Source: Kaistia sp. 32K
Lineage (GTDB): Bacteria; Pseudomonadota; Alphaproteobacteria; Rhizobiales; Kaistiaceae
DNA length: 64,000 nt
Assembly: GCF_016629525.1 (NCBI RefSeq)
Contig: NZ_AP024269.1
Location: 3,596,001 to 3,660,000, forward strand
Direction: 5' to 3'
Positions 46,675 to 55,751 of the stretch are shown here, piece after piece. The notes under the pieces are model-generated. The model was not told the origin of the DNA. It made no database searches and was given only the letters and a program-made list of their open reading frames with translations. Position 1 is the stretch's first letter. The number at the start of each line of letters is the position of its first letter. The translations under genes were made by a program, and so were the position numbers.

Positions 46675-46845
46675 CCATCATCCTGAGGTGCTTCGCGGAG
46701 CGAAGCCTCGAAGGAGGGTCCAGCCTGACACTCCAGTATGCCGACACGGACCAGAACTCCGTAGCGATCCGTCCGCGATCGGCATCAAGGCGTTCCCTGG
46801 ACCCTCCTTCGAGGCCCGGCTTCGCCGGGCACCTCAGGATGATGG
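46675..46845. repeat. Variant inverted repeat between binding-protein and permease genes
   Basis: The outer stem CCATCATCCTGAGGT (46675-46689) pairs with ACCTCAGGATGATGG (46831-46845). Inner arms contain GCCTCGAAGGAGGGTCCA and GGACCCTCCTTCGAGGCCC. It shares the CATCCTGAGG and CTCGAAGGA cores with the 12158 family but has its own inner sequence. It occupies nearly the whole spacer 46592-46888; no gene is present there. Confidence 0.8.
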
Positions 46846-46888
46846 TCGAGTTGTGCAACGCTATTCCTCAGAGAGGATGGGCTTGCGC

Positions 46889-48022
46889 TTAACCGCCGGC
46901 CGCCGCCTGGATCTCGGTCTGCACCTCGAGATAGACGCCGACAGTTGCCGGATCGACGACGAAGGAGGTGAGCTTGTCGAAATCGAGGTCCTTGCCGCCG
47001 AAGATCAGGTCGACGTCCTTGGTGTCGGAAGGCAGCTTGTCGCGCAGGCCGGCGAGCGCGGCCGGGAAGCCGATATACTGCGTCTCCGAGATCTGCACCG
47101 CCGGCTCGAGCTGGTAGGCGAGGAAATCATAGACCTGGTCGAGGTTCGGCGCCTTGGCGGGAATGGCGTAATTGTCGACCCAGAGCTCGCTCATCGGGCC
47201 GGGCACGACGAATTTCAGCTTCGGATTGAGCGCGATGGCGGCGCGCGCCGTGCCCTGGTTGGTCTGGGCCAGCACGATGGCGCCGTTGGCGAGCTGGTTC
47301 GGATCGAGGCCGCCAAAGGTCTTCACATGCTTGGCGAAGGCCTTGATCTCCTCGCCGGCGGCGCGGATTTCGGCCTCGGTCGCCTTGTTCCAATCCTTGC
47401 CATGGGTCCAGAGCGACATGCCGATCGTCTCCCAGCCGGAATCCGACAGGCGGACCTTGCCGCTGACGCCGGGCTTGGCGCCGGCATCGAGGAAATCCTG
47501 CCAGGTCTTGATCTCGCCGCCGACGGCTTCCGGGTCATAGACGACGCCGAGCACGCCCCAATCCTTGGGGATCGAGTACTTGTTGCCGGGATCGTAATCG
47601 CGGTTGAGCAGCGAGGGATCGAGCGAGCCGAAGTTCAGGCGGCTGTGGTCGATCTCCTGCAGGAGGCCGCGATCGGCGAGCTGCTTGATCCAGCTCGAGC
47701 TCGGGATGACGAGATCGAAATCGGCGCCGGCCGGGCTGTTCAATTTGGCGAACAGCGTCTCGTTGGAATCGTAGGAAGTGATGTTCGGCGTCACGCCGGA
47801 CTTCCGCGCATATTCCGCGAGGCTGTCGTTGGAAAAGTAGTTCGGCCAGGAGAAGACGTTGAGCGCGCCGCCGCTGACCGGCTCCGCGGCCGAGGCCCGG
47901 CCCGGAAACGCCGATTGCAGCGCCAGCGCCGCCGGCGCCGCGCCGAGGAGGCCGAGCAGGGAGCGCCGGCTGAAGCCCGCGCGCTTGGAAGATCCCTGGG
48001 GAAGAAGCAGATGCCGGGTCAT
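46889..48022 (-). CDS. ABC transporter substrate-binding protein, PotD/PotF type
   Basis: A 377-residue periplasmic binding protein of the spermidine/putrescine class. The signal contains twin arginines (GFSRRSLLGLLGAA), likely Tat-exported, cut after ASA. Mature motifs are LNVFSWPNYF, YDSNETLFAKLN and DWGVLGVVYDPEAVGG. Ligands in this class include polyamines, opines and choline-like compounds; the residues seen do not settle which. It is 12 bases after the ATPase gene. Confidence 0.88.
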   Translation of the reverse strand: MTRHLLLPQGSSKRAGFSRRSLLGLLGAAPAALALQSAFPGRASAAEPVSGGALNVFSWPNYFSNDSLAEYARKSGVTPNITSYDSNETLFAKLNSPAGADFDLVIPSSSWIKQLADRGLLQEIDHSRLNFGSLDPSLLNRDYDPGNKYSIPKDWGVLGVVYDPEAVGGEIKTWQDFLDAGAKPGVSGKVRLSDSGWETIGMSLWTHGKDWNKATEAEIRAAGEEIKAFAKHVKTFGGLDPNQLANGAIVLAQTNQGTARAAIALNPKLKFVVPGPMSELWVDNYAIPAKAPNLDQVYDFLAYQLEPAVQISETQYIGFPAALAGLRDKLPSDTKDVDLIFGGKDLDFDKLTSFVVDPATVGVYLEVQTEIQAAAGG

Positions 48023-48034
48023 GACACGTTCCTT

Positions 48035-49150
48035 TCAAGAGGACGGGCGGGAGGGAAGCGGCTCCGCGCGATAGGCGCGCGCGGCGGAAGCGTCGAAGCT
48101 GACGGTGACCGGATCGCCCGGCTGGAGGGGCGCATCCGCGGAGGGAACGTCGCCACGCGGCTCGATCGATTCGAATTCCGTACCGCCGGCGGTCACGGCG
48201 CGAAGCCGCAGCGACGGTCCGAGCGCGACCGCGTCGACGAGGCGGGCGGATATCGCATTGGGCCCGGCGACGGCGGCGCGGGAAAAGCGGGTCTGCTCGG
48301 GCCGGACGATGACCAGTGCGCGATCGCCGGCGGCGAGGTCGGCGCTGACATGGCTGGCCTCGAGCGGGCCGAGATCGGAGGCGAGCGCGTCGCCCTCGCC
48401 CACCGTCGCGGCGATGCGGTTGGCGCTGCCGAGAAAGAGCGCGACCCAGGCGTCGGCCGGCTGGTCGTAGAGCGTCGCCGGATCGCCGATCTGGGCGAAG
48501 CGGCCGTCGCGCATCACGGCGAGGCGGTCGGCCATGCCGAAGGCCTCTTCCTGGTCGTGCGTGATGTAGATGAAGGTGGCGCCGAGCTCGGTCTGGATGC
48601 GGCGAAGCTCGCGCTGCATTTCTTCGCGCAATTTGCGGTCCAGCGCCCCGAGCGGCTCGTCGAGCAGCAGCACGGCCGGCTGGTTGGCGAGCGCGCGGGC
48701 GAGCGCCACGCGCTGCTGCATGCCGCCGGAGAGCTGGGCCGGCTTGCGGTCGGCCGCGCCGGAAAGGCGCACGAGCTCGAGCAGTTCGCCCGCCTGCCGC
48801 CGCCGCTCGGCCCGCGGCACGCCGCGCATCCTCGGGCCATAGGCGACATTGTCGAGCACGGAGAGATGCGGGAAGAGCGCGTAGCTCTGGAACACGGTGT
48901 TGACGTCGCGCCGTTCGGCCGGCAGGCCGGTGACGTCCTCGCCGGAAATCCAGACCGAGCCCTCGTCCGGCGTCTCGAAGCCGCCGATCAGGCGCATCGC
49001 CGTCGTCTTGCCGCTGCCGCTCGGGCCGACGATCGCCAGGAACTCGCCGCGCGGCACGTCGAGCGAAAGCCCGTCCAGCACCGTCTGCTCGCCAAAGCGC
49101 TTGACGACGCCCCGAAGGGCGACGGCGGAGGTATCTGGCCTTTGCGTCAT
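48035..49150 (-). CDS. ABC transporter ATP-binding protein, PotA type
   Basis: A 371-residue ATPase with Walker [10 protein letters not shown] near residue 41, the Q-loop [15 protein letters not shown], signature [22 protein letters not shown] and a C-terminal TOBE domain (residues 280-370). First gene of the minus-strand importer operon. Its start is 189 bases from gluconokinase, and the gap shows no clear regulatory element. Confidence 0.92.
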   Translation of the reverse strand: MTQRPDTSAVALRGVVKRFGEQTVLDGLSLDVPRGEFLAIVGPSGSGKTTAMRLIGGFETPDEGSVWISGEDVTGLPAERRDVNTVFQSYALFPHLSVLDNVAYGPRMRGVPRAERRRQAGELLELVRLSGAADRKPAQLSGGMQQRVALARALANQPAVLLLDEPLGALDRKLREEMQRELRRIQTELGATFIYITHDQEEAFGMADRLAVMRDGRFAQIGDPATLYDQPADAWVALFLGSANRIAATVGEGDALASDLGPLEASHVSADLAAGDRALVIVRPEQTRFSRAAVAGPNAISARLVDAVALGPSLRLRAVTAGGTEFESIEPRGDVPSADAPLQPGDPVTVSFDASAARAYRAEPLPSRPSS

Positions 49151-49339
49151 CGACTATCGACCAAGCGAAGCGGGATGGAGGCGCACAGCGGCTCGGGGGA
49201 AACCGCGACGGCCAAGATTGAAACTAGTACGGCGGGCATTGCGAAGAAGCGAGTTGGATTGTTCCGAAATTTCCCGCGCCCGGAGTATCTTGTGCTCCCC
49301 CGGACCGGCATTTCAGGCAGCGTTGGAACTGCCGTTGCG

Positions 49340-49882
49340 TCAGACCCGCGCGCCAGGCTCGATCAGCCGCTCCGCCGCGCGCCGCACGATCTCCACGACC
49401 GGCACGTCGACGGCGACGGCGAGCACGTCGGCCTCGTCCGCGCCCGGCCGCTCCAGCGTCGCATACTGACTGGCGAGCAGGCTCGGCGGCATGAAGTGCC
49501 CCTTGCGGGCGCCGAGGCGGTCCTGCACCAGCGATTGTGGCGCGTCGAGGAAGACGAAGCGGATCGGCTGACCGGCGGCGGCGCGGATGCGGTCGCGATA
49601 GATCTTCCGGAGCGCCGAACAGGCGACGACGATGCCAGCGGGATGCGCGGCGCGATCGCCGAGCGTCCGGCCGATCTTGTCGAGCCAGGGCCAGCGGTCG
49701 TCGTCAACCAGCGGCGTGCCGCTGGCCATCTTGGCGACGTTCTCGGGGCTGTGCAGGCCGTCGCCATCGACGAAATCGATGCCGAGCGCCGCCGCCAGCC
49801 CTTCGCCGACGCTCGACTTGCCCGAGCCGGACACGCCCATCACGATGATGGCCGTGCGTGCCTGTTCCGATTGCGTCGCCAT
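49340..49882 (-). CDS. gntK: Gluconokinase
   Basis: Phosphorylates D-gluconate to 6-phosphogluconate. At 180 residues it is the GntK/IdnK size. It has the P-loop GVSGSGKSSVGEGLA near residue 15, the substrate region FVDGDGLHSPENVAKMASG, WPWLDKIG and CSALRKIYRDRIR. It lies 96 bases downstream of the GH130 gene on the same strand; co-transcription is possible but not required by function. Confidence 0.92.
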   Translation of the reverse strand: MATQSEQARTAIIVMGVSGSGKSSVGEGLAAALGIDFVDGDGLHSPENVAKMASGTPLVDDDRWPWLDKIGRTLGDRAAHPAGIVVACSALRKIYRDRIRAAAGQPIRFVFLDAPQSLVQDRLGARKGHFMPPSLLASQYATLERPGADEADVLAVAVDVPVVEIVRRAAERLIEPGARV

Positions 49883-49978
49883 GAAATCCGCCTGCTCCCC
49901 CGCTCGCGTTTCGAGACAGCATTATCGCGGAGACGGCCTCCGGTCCACCGGCGAAGGCGGGATCCGGACGATGCCGGA

Positions 49979-51319
49979 TCACCCCTCCATGGCGCGCAGC
50001 AGCGCGTCGATCCGCATCGTCGCGAAAGTCGAGGCGGTATCCGAAACGGCATAGGGCAGGATGATGTGCTCGCCATGCCGCATCGCGCCGCAGGTGTAGA
50101 CGACGTTCGGCACATAGCCCTCGCGCTCCGACGGCTCGGGCCGGATGATCGGCTCGCTGGAGCGGGCGAGGATCTTGGACGGATCCTTCTTGTCGAGCAG
50201 CGCCGCGCCGATCGAATATTTGCGCACGGGGCCGACGCCGTGGGTGAACAGCAGCCAGCCCTCGTCGAGCTCGATCGGCGAGCCGCAATTGCCGATCTGC
50301 ACGAACTCCCACGGAAAGCGCGGCCGCATGAAGGGCACGCCGCCCTCCCACGAATAGAGATCGTCGGAGTGGATCAGATAGAGGTTCTCGTTGTCCTGCC
50401 GGCCGATCATCGTGTACCGGCCGTCGATCTTGCGCGGAAACAGCGCCATGCCCTTGTTGCGCGCGGCGCTGCCATAGAGCGGCGACATGCGGAAATGGAT
50501 GAAATCATCCGTCTGCAGCAGCTCGGAGCGGATCGCGCTGCCGCTATAGGCGGTGTAGGTCGCGAAGTAGGTGCGCTTGCCCTCGTCCTCGAAGCGGACG
50601 AAGCGCGCATCCTCGATGCCGTTCGACTGCGAGAGGCTGAGCGGGAAGATCAGCCGCTCGGTGATGTCCTCCTCGGGCGTGAAGGCGAGATCGATCACCT
50701 CGCCGTCGAGCACCGGCGCGCGGTTGACGACCTTCGGCACCGAGGCGAGCCGCACGGTCGGTTCGACCGCGACGGCACCATCGCGGGTGATCGTGCCGGA
50801 GCGGAAGGTCAGCGACGAGATGTGCCCCTCGCCGACCGAGCGCAGGCTCAGGATGAAGCGACAGCCTCCCGCCGGCGCGCCGCTCTGGTCGGGATGCAGC
50901 ACGATGCTCGGATTGAACAAGGCCGCCGATTCGAACGAGTATTCATGCAGGAAATAGGCGCCGATCAGCTGGCGCTGGATCCGGCTGAACTCCTGATGCG
51001 ACGAGAAGGCGTCCTCCATCTCGTCGGCGCGGTTCTCGAACGTCTTCAGGAGATTGCGGTGCCGGCCGTCGAAATTCTCCAGCACGTCGATCAGCTGGCT
51101 GGCCGCCGCCTCCGGGCTGAGGGCGAGGACGCGGTCGACGATATGGTTCGCCCGCGTCTTCTCCTTCGGATGCAGATCCCGCGGCTCCGTCGCCGGCTTG
51201 AACGGCCGCACGACCACGCGCGAGGGATCCGGTCGCAGAAACAGAGCCTGCCGGTTCAGGAACGAAGCATGAGACAAGGCGTCCTCGGCTGGTTTGACGG
51301 TATTTAACACGGTCGTCAC
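49979..51319 (-). CDS. GH130 family mannoside phosphorylase
   Basis: A five-bladed propeller glycoside phosphorylase of 446 residues that splits a beta-mannoside with phosphate, giving mannose-1-phosphate. Family marks are NGIEDARFVRFEDEGKRTYF (catalytic-site loop, normally GIEDPR), WEFVQIGNCGSPIELDEGW and YVPNVVYTCGA. The start is GTG at 51319 overlapping the glycosyltransferase stop (GTGA); no ATG is near. Whether the linkage is beta-1,2 or beta-1,4 is not visible. Coupling to manA and a GT4 points to turnover of an internal mannoside. Confidence 0.88.
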   Translation of the reverse strand: MTTVLNTVKPAEDALSHASFLNRQALFLRPDPSRVVVRPFKPATEPRDLHPKEKTRANHIVDRVLALSPEAAASQLIDVLENFDGRHRNLLKTFENRADEMEDAFSSHQEFSRIQRQLIGAYFLHEYSFESAALFNPSIVLHPDQSGAPAGGCRFILSLRSVGEGHISSLTFRSGTITRDGAVAVEPTVRLASVPKVVNRAPVLDGEVIDLAFTPEEDITERLIFPLSLSQSNGIEDARFVRFEDEGKRTYFATYTAYSGSAIRSELLQTDDFIHFRMSPLYGSAARNKGMALFPRKIDGRYTMIGRQDNENLYLIHSDDLYSWEGGVPFMRPRFPWEFVQIGNCGSPIELDEGWLLFTHGVGPVRKYSIGAALLDKKDPSKILARSSEPIIRPEPSEREGYVPNVVYTCGAMRHGEHIILPYAVSDTASTFATMRIDALLRAMEG

Positions 51320-53613
51320 GCGCGCACGGCGCGCAGCTCGCGCCGCACATGATCGCCGTCAAGCCGCGCCAGCTGGCGCATCTCGGCAAGGCTGAGCAGG
51401 TAGGACACCACGGATTCGCCTCCACGGTTCTCGTTGGCCCGGTCCGGATGCAGCCCGTCCCGGCAGCTGCCGGTTTCCGGATCGACCAGCGACGTCTTGA
51501 GATCGTTCTCGCCGAGGAACCAGGCGAAGGCGCGCCTCGCCTCGCGGATCCAGGTGCGGGCGCCATCGGCGCGCCAGGCGGCGAGACAGGCGGAGATCGT
51601 CGCCGTCGCCTCGAGCGGCTGCTGGTCGAAGGCGAGCGGCGGCTTGCGGAGGTCGCCGAAAGTCTCGCTGCCCACAGGACGGAAGCATCCGCTCGGCGCC
51701 GTCTGCACGCCCGTGAGCCAACGCAACGAGCGCAGCCCGGCCTCGACATGCGACGCCGTCCCGCTCGCCATGCCCGAAAGGATCAGGGCTTCCGGCAGGC
51801 GGGCATTGTCATAGGCCAGCCCGTTCTCGAACCAGACCCAATCGGGCGTCTCAGTCTTGGCAAAGATCGACATGAGCTTTTCGGCCAGCAGATCCCGGTA
51901 ACGACGGGCGACAGGATCGTCCGGAAATGCGGCACAAAAAGGCGCGAGCCCCAGAAGCGTGAACGCCCAGGCACGCGGCGACCCGAAATCGGCCACCGTC
52001 GGCAACGCCGCGATGAACAGCGACGCCGCCCAGCGCCGTCGCGACGGGCTGCTGTCGCTCGCGGCCGCCTCGCCCAGCGCCCAGAGCGTGCGGCCGTGGC
52101 TGTCCTCCGAACCGCGCTCCTCCAGCCAGCGCCGGTCGAAGCTCATGAAGTTGCGGAAATGCCTGACGTCCGGGTTCCACGCATGCTGGATGAAGGCGGC
52201 GAAACGGGCCGTCAGCCCTTCCGGCAGGCGCTGCTCGCCGGTCCGGTTCAACGCGCAGGCGACGAGAAGCGCACGGGCGTTGTCGTCGACGCAATAGCCG
52301 TGATGGCGATCCGGCACGGAATGCACCGCGTGCTGGAACAGGCCGGTATCATCGCACATGGCGAGGAAATGGCCGAGCTGCATGGCCGGCGGCGTCGCGT
52401 TGGCGAGCGCGCGCGCGTCCGAGCCGAACCGGGAAATGAGTTTGAGGCGATCCATCGGCCGGCGCGCCGTCTCGAAGGCGGCGAGATAGCGCTTGGCCGT
52501 ATTCTCCCAGGTCATGGCGCGGCTGGACGAATAGGCCCGCTTGCGCATGGCGTCGCGACGGTCGCCGTCGGTCAGGAGATCGGCGATCGCATGGCCGGTC
52601 GAGGCCGCGTCGCCGAAGGGCACGAGCACGCCGCGTCCCTCCGCCAGAAGCTCGTTCGCATGCCAATAGGGTGTCGACACGACCGCCTTTCCGAGACCGA
52701 AGCTGTAGGCCAGGGTCCCTGAGGTCATCTGTGCCTCGTTGAGATAGGGCGTGACGTAGAGATCGCACATGGCGATGTAGTCGAGCAGCGTGTCGCGGTC
52801 GACGAACTGGTCGAGGAAGACGATGTGGTCCTCGATGCCGAGATCGCCGGCGCGCGCCTTCAGACGGTCGCGATAGCTCTCGCCCTGGTCGCGCACGAGA
52901 TTGGGGTGGGTCGCGCCGAGCACGACATAGACGGCGTCCGGGCGGCTCTCCAGGATCTCCGGCATCGCGTCGATCATCACCTCGATGCCCTTGTTCGGCG
53001 ACAGCAGGCCGAAGGTCAGGATGACGGTTCGTCCGGCAAAGCCGAGCTTCTCCTTGACCGGCTCGGGATCGACGAGGTCGAAATCGGGGATGCCGTGCGG
53101 GATCACCTCGATCTTCTCGTCCGGCACCCGGTAGATGGTCCGCAGCATTTCGCGGCCCTTCTCCGCCATGACGACGAGGCGCGCCGAGAGATCGATGATC
53201 CGGTCGAGCACGCGGCGCTGCGCATCGGTCGGCTCCGCCAGCACCGTATGCAGCGTCGTTACCACCGGCATGTCGAGCCGCGCCAGCAGCGCGATGACAT
53301 GGCTGCCGGCCTCGCCGCCGAAAATGCCGAATTCGTGCTGCAGCGAGACGACGTCGAAGTCGCCCTGGTTCAGGTAGTCCGCCGCGGCGACATAGTCCTC
53401 GAGCCTCGCATCGTCGATCTCGACGGTGACGGCCTCCGGATAGTCATAGCTCCGGCCATGATCCGTCATGGCGACGACTTCCGTCTCGGCGGCGACGGAA
53501 TCCGCCATCGCCTGTCGCAGATCCGTGGTGAAGGTGGCGATGCCGCATCGGCGGGGAAGCGAGTTTCCGATGAACGCCACACGCAGGGTCGAAGGCCGGC
53601 GTACCGATTTCAT
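51316..53613 (-). CDS. GT4 glycosyltransferase with C-terminal helical (alpha/alpha-barrel) domain
   Basis: A 765-residue two-part protein. Residues 8-400 are a GT-B/GT4 transferase: FIGNSLPRRCGIATF at the N terminus, QHEFGIFGGEAG, FGLLSPNKGIEVMIDAMPE and EAQMTSGTLAYSFGLGKAVV (acidic donor-site motif). Residues 410-765 are helical with repeated Trp/His-rich hairpins (HHGYCVDDNARALLVACAL, WFENGLAYDNARLPEAL), like glucanase or isomerase alpha/alpha barrels. The start at 53613 follows GGAGAATACCCT and overlaps the manA stop. Donor and acceptor are unknown; GDP-mannose is inferred from context. Confidence 0.83.
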   Translation of the reverse strand: MKSVRRPSTLRVAFIGNSLPRRCGIATFTTDLRQAMADSVAAETEVVAMTDHGRSYDYPEAVTVEIDDARLEDYVAAADYLNQGDFDVVSLQHEFGIFGGEAGSHVIALLARLDMPVVTTLHTVLAEPTDAQRRVLDRIIDLSARLVVMAEKGREMLRTIYRVPDEKIEVIPHGIPDFDLVDPEPVKEKLGFAGRTVILTFGLLSPNKGIEVMIDAMPEILESRPDAVYVVLGATHPNLVRDQGESYRDRLKARAGDLGIEDHIVFLDQFVDRDTLLDYIAMCDLYVTPYLNEAQMTSGTLAYSFGLGKAVVSTPYWHANELLAEGRGVLVPFGDAASTGHAIADLLTDGDRRDAMRKRAYSSSRAMTWENTAKRYLAAFETARRPMDRLKLISRFGSDARALANATPPAMQLGHFLAMCDDTGLFQHAVHSVPDRHHGYCVDDNARALLVACALNRTGEQRLPEGLTARFAAFIQHAWNPDVRHFRNFMSFDRRWLEERGSEDSHGRTLWALGEAAASDSSPSRRRWAASLFIAALPTVADFGSPRAWAFTLLGLAPFCAAFPDDPVARRYRDLLAEKLMSIFAKTETPDWVWFENGLAYDNARLPEALILSGMASGTASHVEAGLRSLRWLTGVQTAPSGCFRPVGSETFGDLRKPPLAFDQQPLEATATISACLAAWRADGARTWIREARRAFAWFLGENDLKTSLVDPETGSCRDGLHPDRANENRGGESVVSYLLSLAEMRQLARLDGDHVRRELRAVRA

Positions 53614-54572
53614 AGGGTATTCTCCGCGATGCGGGAGGGCGCCGGGGCACTCCCCCTGGGTTGGGAAATCGACGCGCCTCGGGGTTGCTCCGCGGAAGGG
53701 TCGACACGGGTCTGGTCGGGGATACGCAGCAGGTCGCGACGCGGCTCGGGGCCGAGATAGGCGACGAGCGCCCTGAGGCCGGCGTGGCCGGCGTGGATCG
53801 TGCAGCGTTCCTGATCGAGGAAGGCCGCCTCGCCGACCGAGATATCGGTCGAGCCGAGAGAGGCATCGCCGGAGAGGCCGAGCATCCAGGTTTCCTGCGA
53901 CGCGTTCAGGACCCGCGTCGCATCCGGCGCCAGTTCCACGCGCTCCAGCACGAAATACGGATTGGCGACCAGCAGGGTGCGGCTGTCGCCCAGCGAACGC
54001 GGCGCCTCCGCCGGCGCCATCGGGCCGGCCTCCGCGACGGCGACGCCGGCGTCGACATGCAGCTCGCGCTTGCGGCCATAGTCGAACAGGCGGAACGTCA
54101 CGTCGCTCCGCTGCTGGATTTCGGCGAGCACCAGCCCGGGACCGATCGCGTGGATGGTGCCGGCGGGGATGAAGATGGCCTGGCCGGCGCGAACCGGATG
54201 CCACGCCACCAGATCGGCGATCGAACCGTCCTCGATGGCGGCGCGCAGCGCCTCGGGCGTCAGTTCCTGCTTGAGACCGGCCGCGATGGCAGAATCCGGC
54301 TCGGCCGAGAGGATGTACCAGGCCTCGGTCTTGCCGTGCGGCTCGCCCATCGTGCGGGCATAGGCATCGCCCGGATGCACCTGGATCGACAGGGCCTGGC
54401 GGGTGAACAGCAGCTTCAAAAGCAGTTCCGGCGTCGGCGCAGCCGCATCCGCCCGTTCAAACCATAGTTCTCCGATCGGTTCGGCATCGGGCCTGAGCGC
54501 ACTCCAAGGACGAAGGTTCCAGCTTCCCCAAGGTTTTTGCACAGCCCGTATCAAGGCATGTTCGATTGCCAT
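53610..54572 (-). CDS. manA: Mannose-6-phosphate isomerase, class I
   Basis: Zinc enzyme interconverting fructose-6-phosphate and mannose-6-phosphate. The 320 residues are the short type I form. Metal and active-site motifs are LSIQVHPGDAYAR, PHGKTEAWYIL, IFIPAGTIHAIGPGLVLAEI and QQRSDVTFRLFDYGR. First gene of the manA-GT4-GH130 operon, with its stop overlapping the next start (ATGA). It would supply mannose phosphates to the transferase. Confidence 0.93.
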   Translation of the reverse strand: MAIEHALIRAVQKPWGSWNLRPWSALRPDAEPIGELWFERADAAAPTPELLLKLLFTRQALSIQVHPGDAYARTMGEPHGKTEAWYILSAEPDSAIAAGLKQELTPEALRAAIEDGSIADLVAWHPVRAGQAIFIPAGTIHAIGPGLVLAEIQQRSDVTFRLFDYGRKRELHVDAGVAVAEAGPMAPAEAPRSLGDSRTLLVANPYFVLERVELAPDATRVLNASQETWMLGLSGDASLGSTDISVGEAAFLDQERCTIHAGHAGLRALVAYLGPEPRRDLLRIPDQTRVDPSAEQPRGASISQPRGSAPAPSRIAENTL

Positions 54573-54894
54573 GAAACGCTCCTGTTCTTTTGCTTTTCAG
54601 ACGTTTCGACGTGGCAGTCAGCGGGAAGAATCCCGACTTCGGCTGCACGGAAGACACGGACTAAACGTCACCGTCGCCGCTCCGTTCCCAACGAAACTGC
54701 CCGAATAAAGAGCTCTTTCTGCGGGACGTCGCGGCAGGCAACGGCCGATCGGCGGATGCGAGCGGCCGGAACGGGCCGGCTCCGGCCGCAAGCGAACTAG
54801 GAATGACAGCGCAATCATTTGGCGGCTTGACAGGCGATGGCGTCGCCTGTTTAACAAACTGGTCTGCTGGTCCGATCAGTCAATTAGTGGTGCG
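54573..54894. promoter_or_regulatory. Divergent promoter region, manA / FadR-type regulator
   Basis: A gene-free 322 bases between divergent starts. Close to the regulator start there is a direct repeat CTGGTC-TG-CTGGTC (54859-54872) and an imperfect inverted repeat ACTGGTC-N9-GATCAGT (54858-54880), plausible operators for the FadR-type regulator. I found no convincing promoter hexamers. Confidence 0.4.
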
Positions 54895-55650
54895 ATGACG
54901 GTTTCGACGAAGAATCTGGATCCTGCGCTTCTCGCCGAGCTCCCGAGCTTTCGCGAGGCCATCGTCAAGCGCCCGATCACCAGCGTCATCAGCGACAAGA
55001 TCGCCGCGCTGATCGCCTCCGGCATCCTGCAGGTCGGCGACGCGCTGCCGAGCGAGCGCCATCTCGCCACCGCCCTCAACGTCAGCCGCGACGCCGTGCG
55101 CGGCGGCATCCAGATGCTGGCGGCGCGCGGTATTCTCGAGATTTCGCATGGCGCGCGGACGCGGGTGCGCAGCAATGAGGTCGGCCCGATCGGCGTCGGT
55201 TTCGCCACCGCCCGCGCGGTGAATTCCTACGACATCGAATCCGTGCACGCGGCGCGCCTGCTGGTCGACCGCCAGGTGGTCGCCGACGCCGCCCGCAACA
55301 TCGACGACGCCGGGGTCGCCATCCTGCAGTCGCTGCTGGAAGCGCAAGTCGAGGCGCTGGACGACCCCGTCCGCTTCCTGATCTCCGACCGCGAATTCCA
55401 CGTCGCCATCTACCAGGCCTCCGGCAACCCGCTGCTCGCCGACATCAGCACCGATCTCTACGCCTACATGATGGAATACCGCCGCGAGGCGCTGACGAGC
55501 CCCGGCGCCATCGCGACCAGCTATGCCGACCACGTCGCCATCGTCGAGGCGATCCGCGCCCGTGACCCGGCGGCGGCGGCGGAAGCCTTCATGACCCATA
55601 CCGGCCGCATCTACGTGACGACGCAGCCCTTCCTGAAGGGAGGCGGCTGA
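54895..55650 (+). CDS. GntR/FadR subfamily transcriptional regulator
   Basis: A 251-residue repressor-type regulator. The winged HTH at residues 35-100 has DALPSERHLATALNVSRDAV and GGIQMLAARGILEISHG. The C-terminal FCD helical domain has the metal/ligand positions in ISDREFHVAIYQASGN and the His of YADHVAIVEAI. Located 101 bases upstream of the sugar transporter and apionate-type genes on the same strand, it most likely controls them and itself. Confidence 0.9.
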   Translation: MTVSTKNLDPALLAELPSFREAIVKRPITSVISDKIAALIASGILQVGDALPSERHLATALNVSRDAVRGGIQMLAARGILEISHGARTRVRSNEVGPIGVGFATARAVNSYDIESVHAARLLVDRQVVADAARNIDDAGVAILQSLLEAQVEALDDPVRFLISDREFHVAIYQASGNPLLADISTDLYAYMMEYRREALTSPGAIATSYADHVAIVEAIRARDPAAAAEAFMTHTGRIYVTTQPFLKGGG

Positions 55651-55751
55651 CCGACCGACCGGCGCGCGCGAACGGGGGATCGCAGCGCGCGCACCGGCGC
55701 ATCCATTTCTGCAACGCAGCCGATTCCGGCTGATCCAATGGGAGGAACTCT

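Noticed and set aside
45686..51307. A 1,873-codon open frame on the plus strand spanning several minus-strand genes
   Set aside because: It runs antisense through six clear ABC, kinase and phosphorylase genes. Its protein is Arg/Ala/His-rich with no domain, as expected when GC-biased third positions remove stops on the opposite strand.
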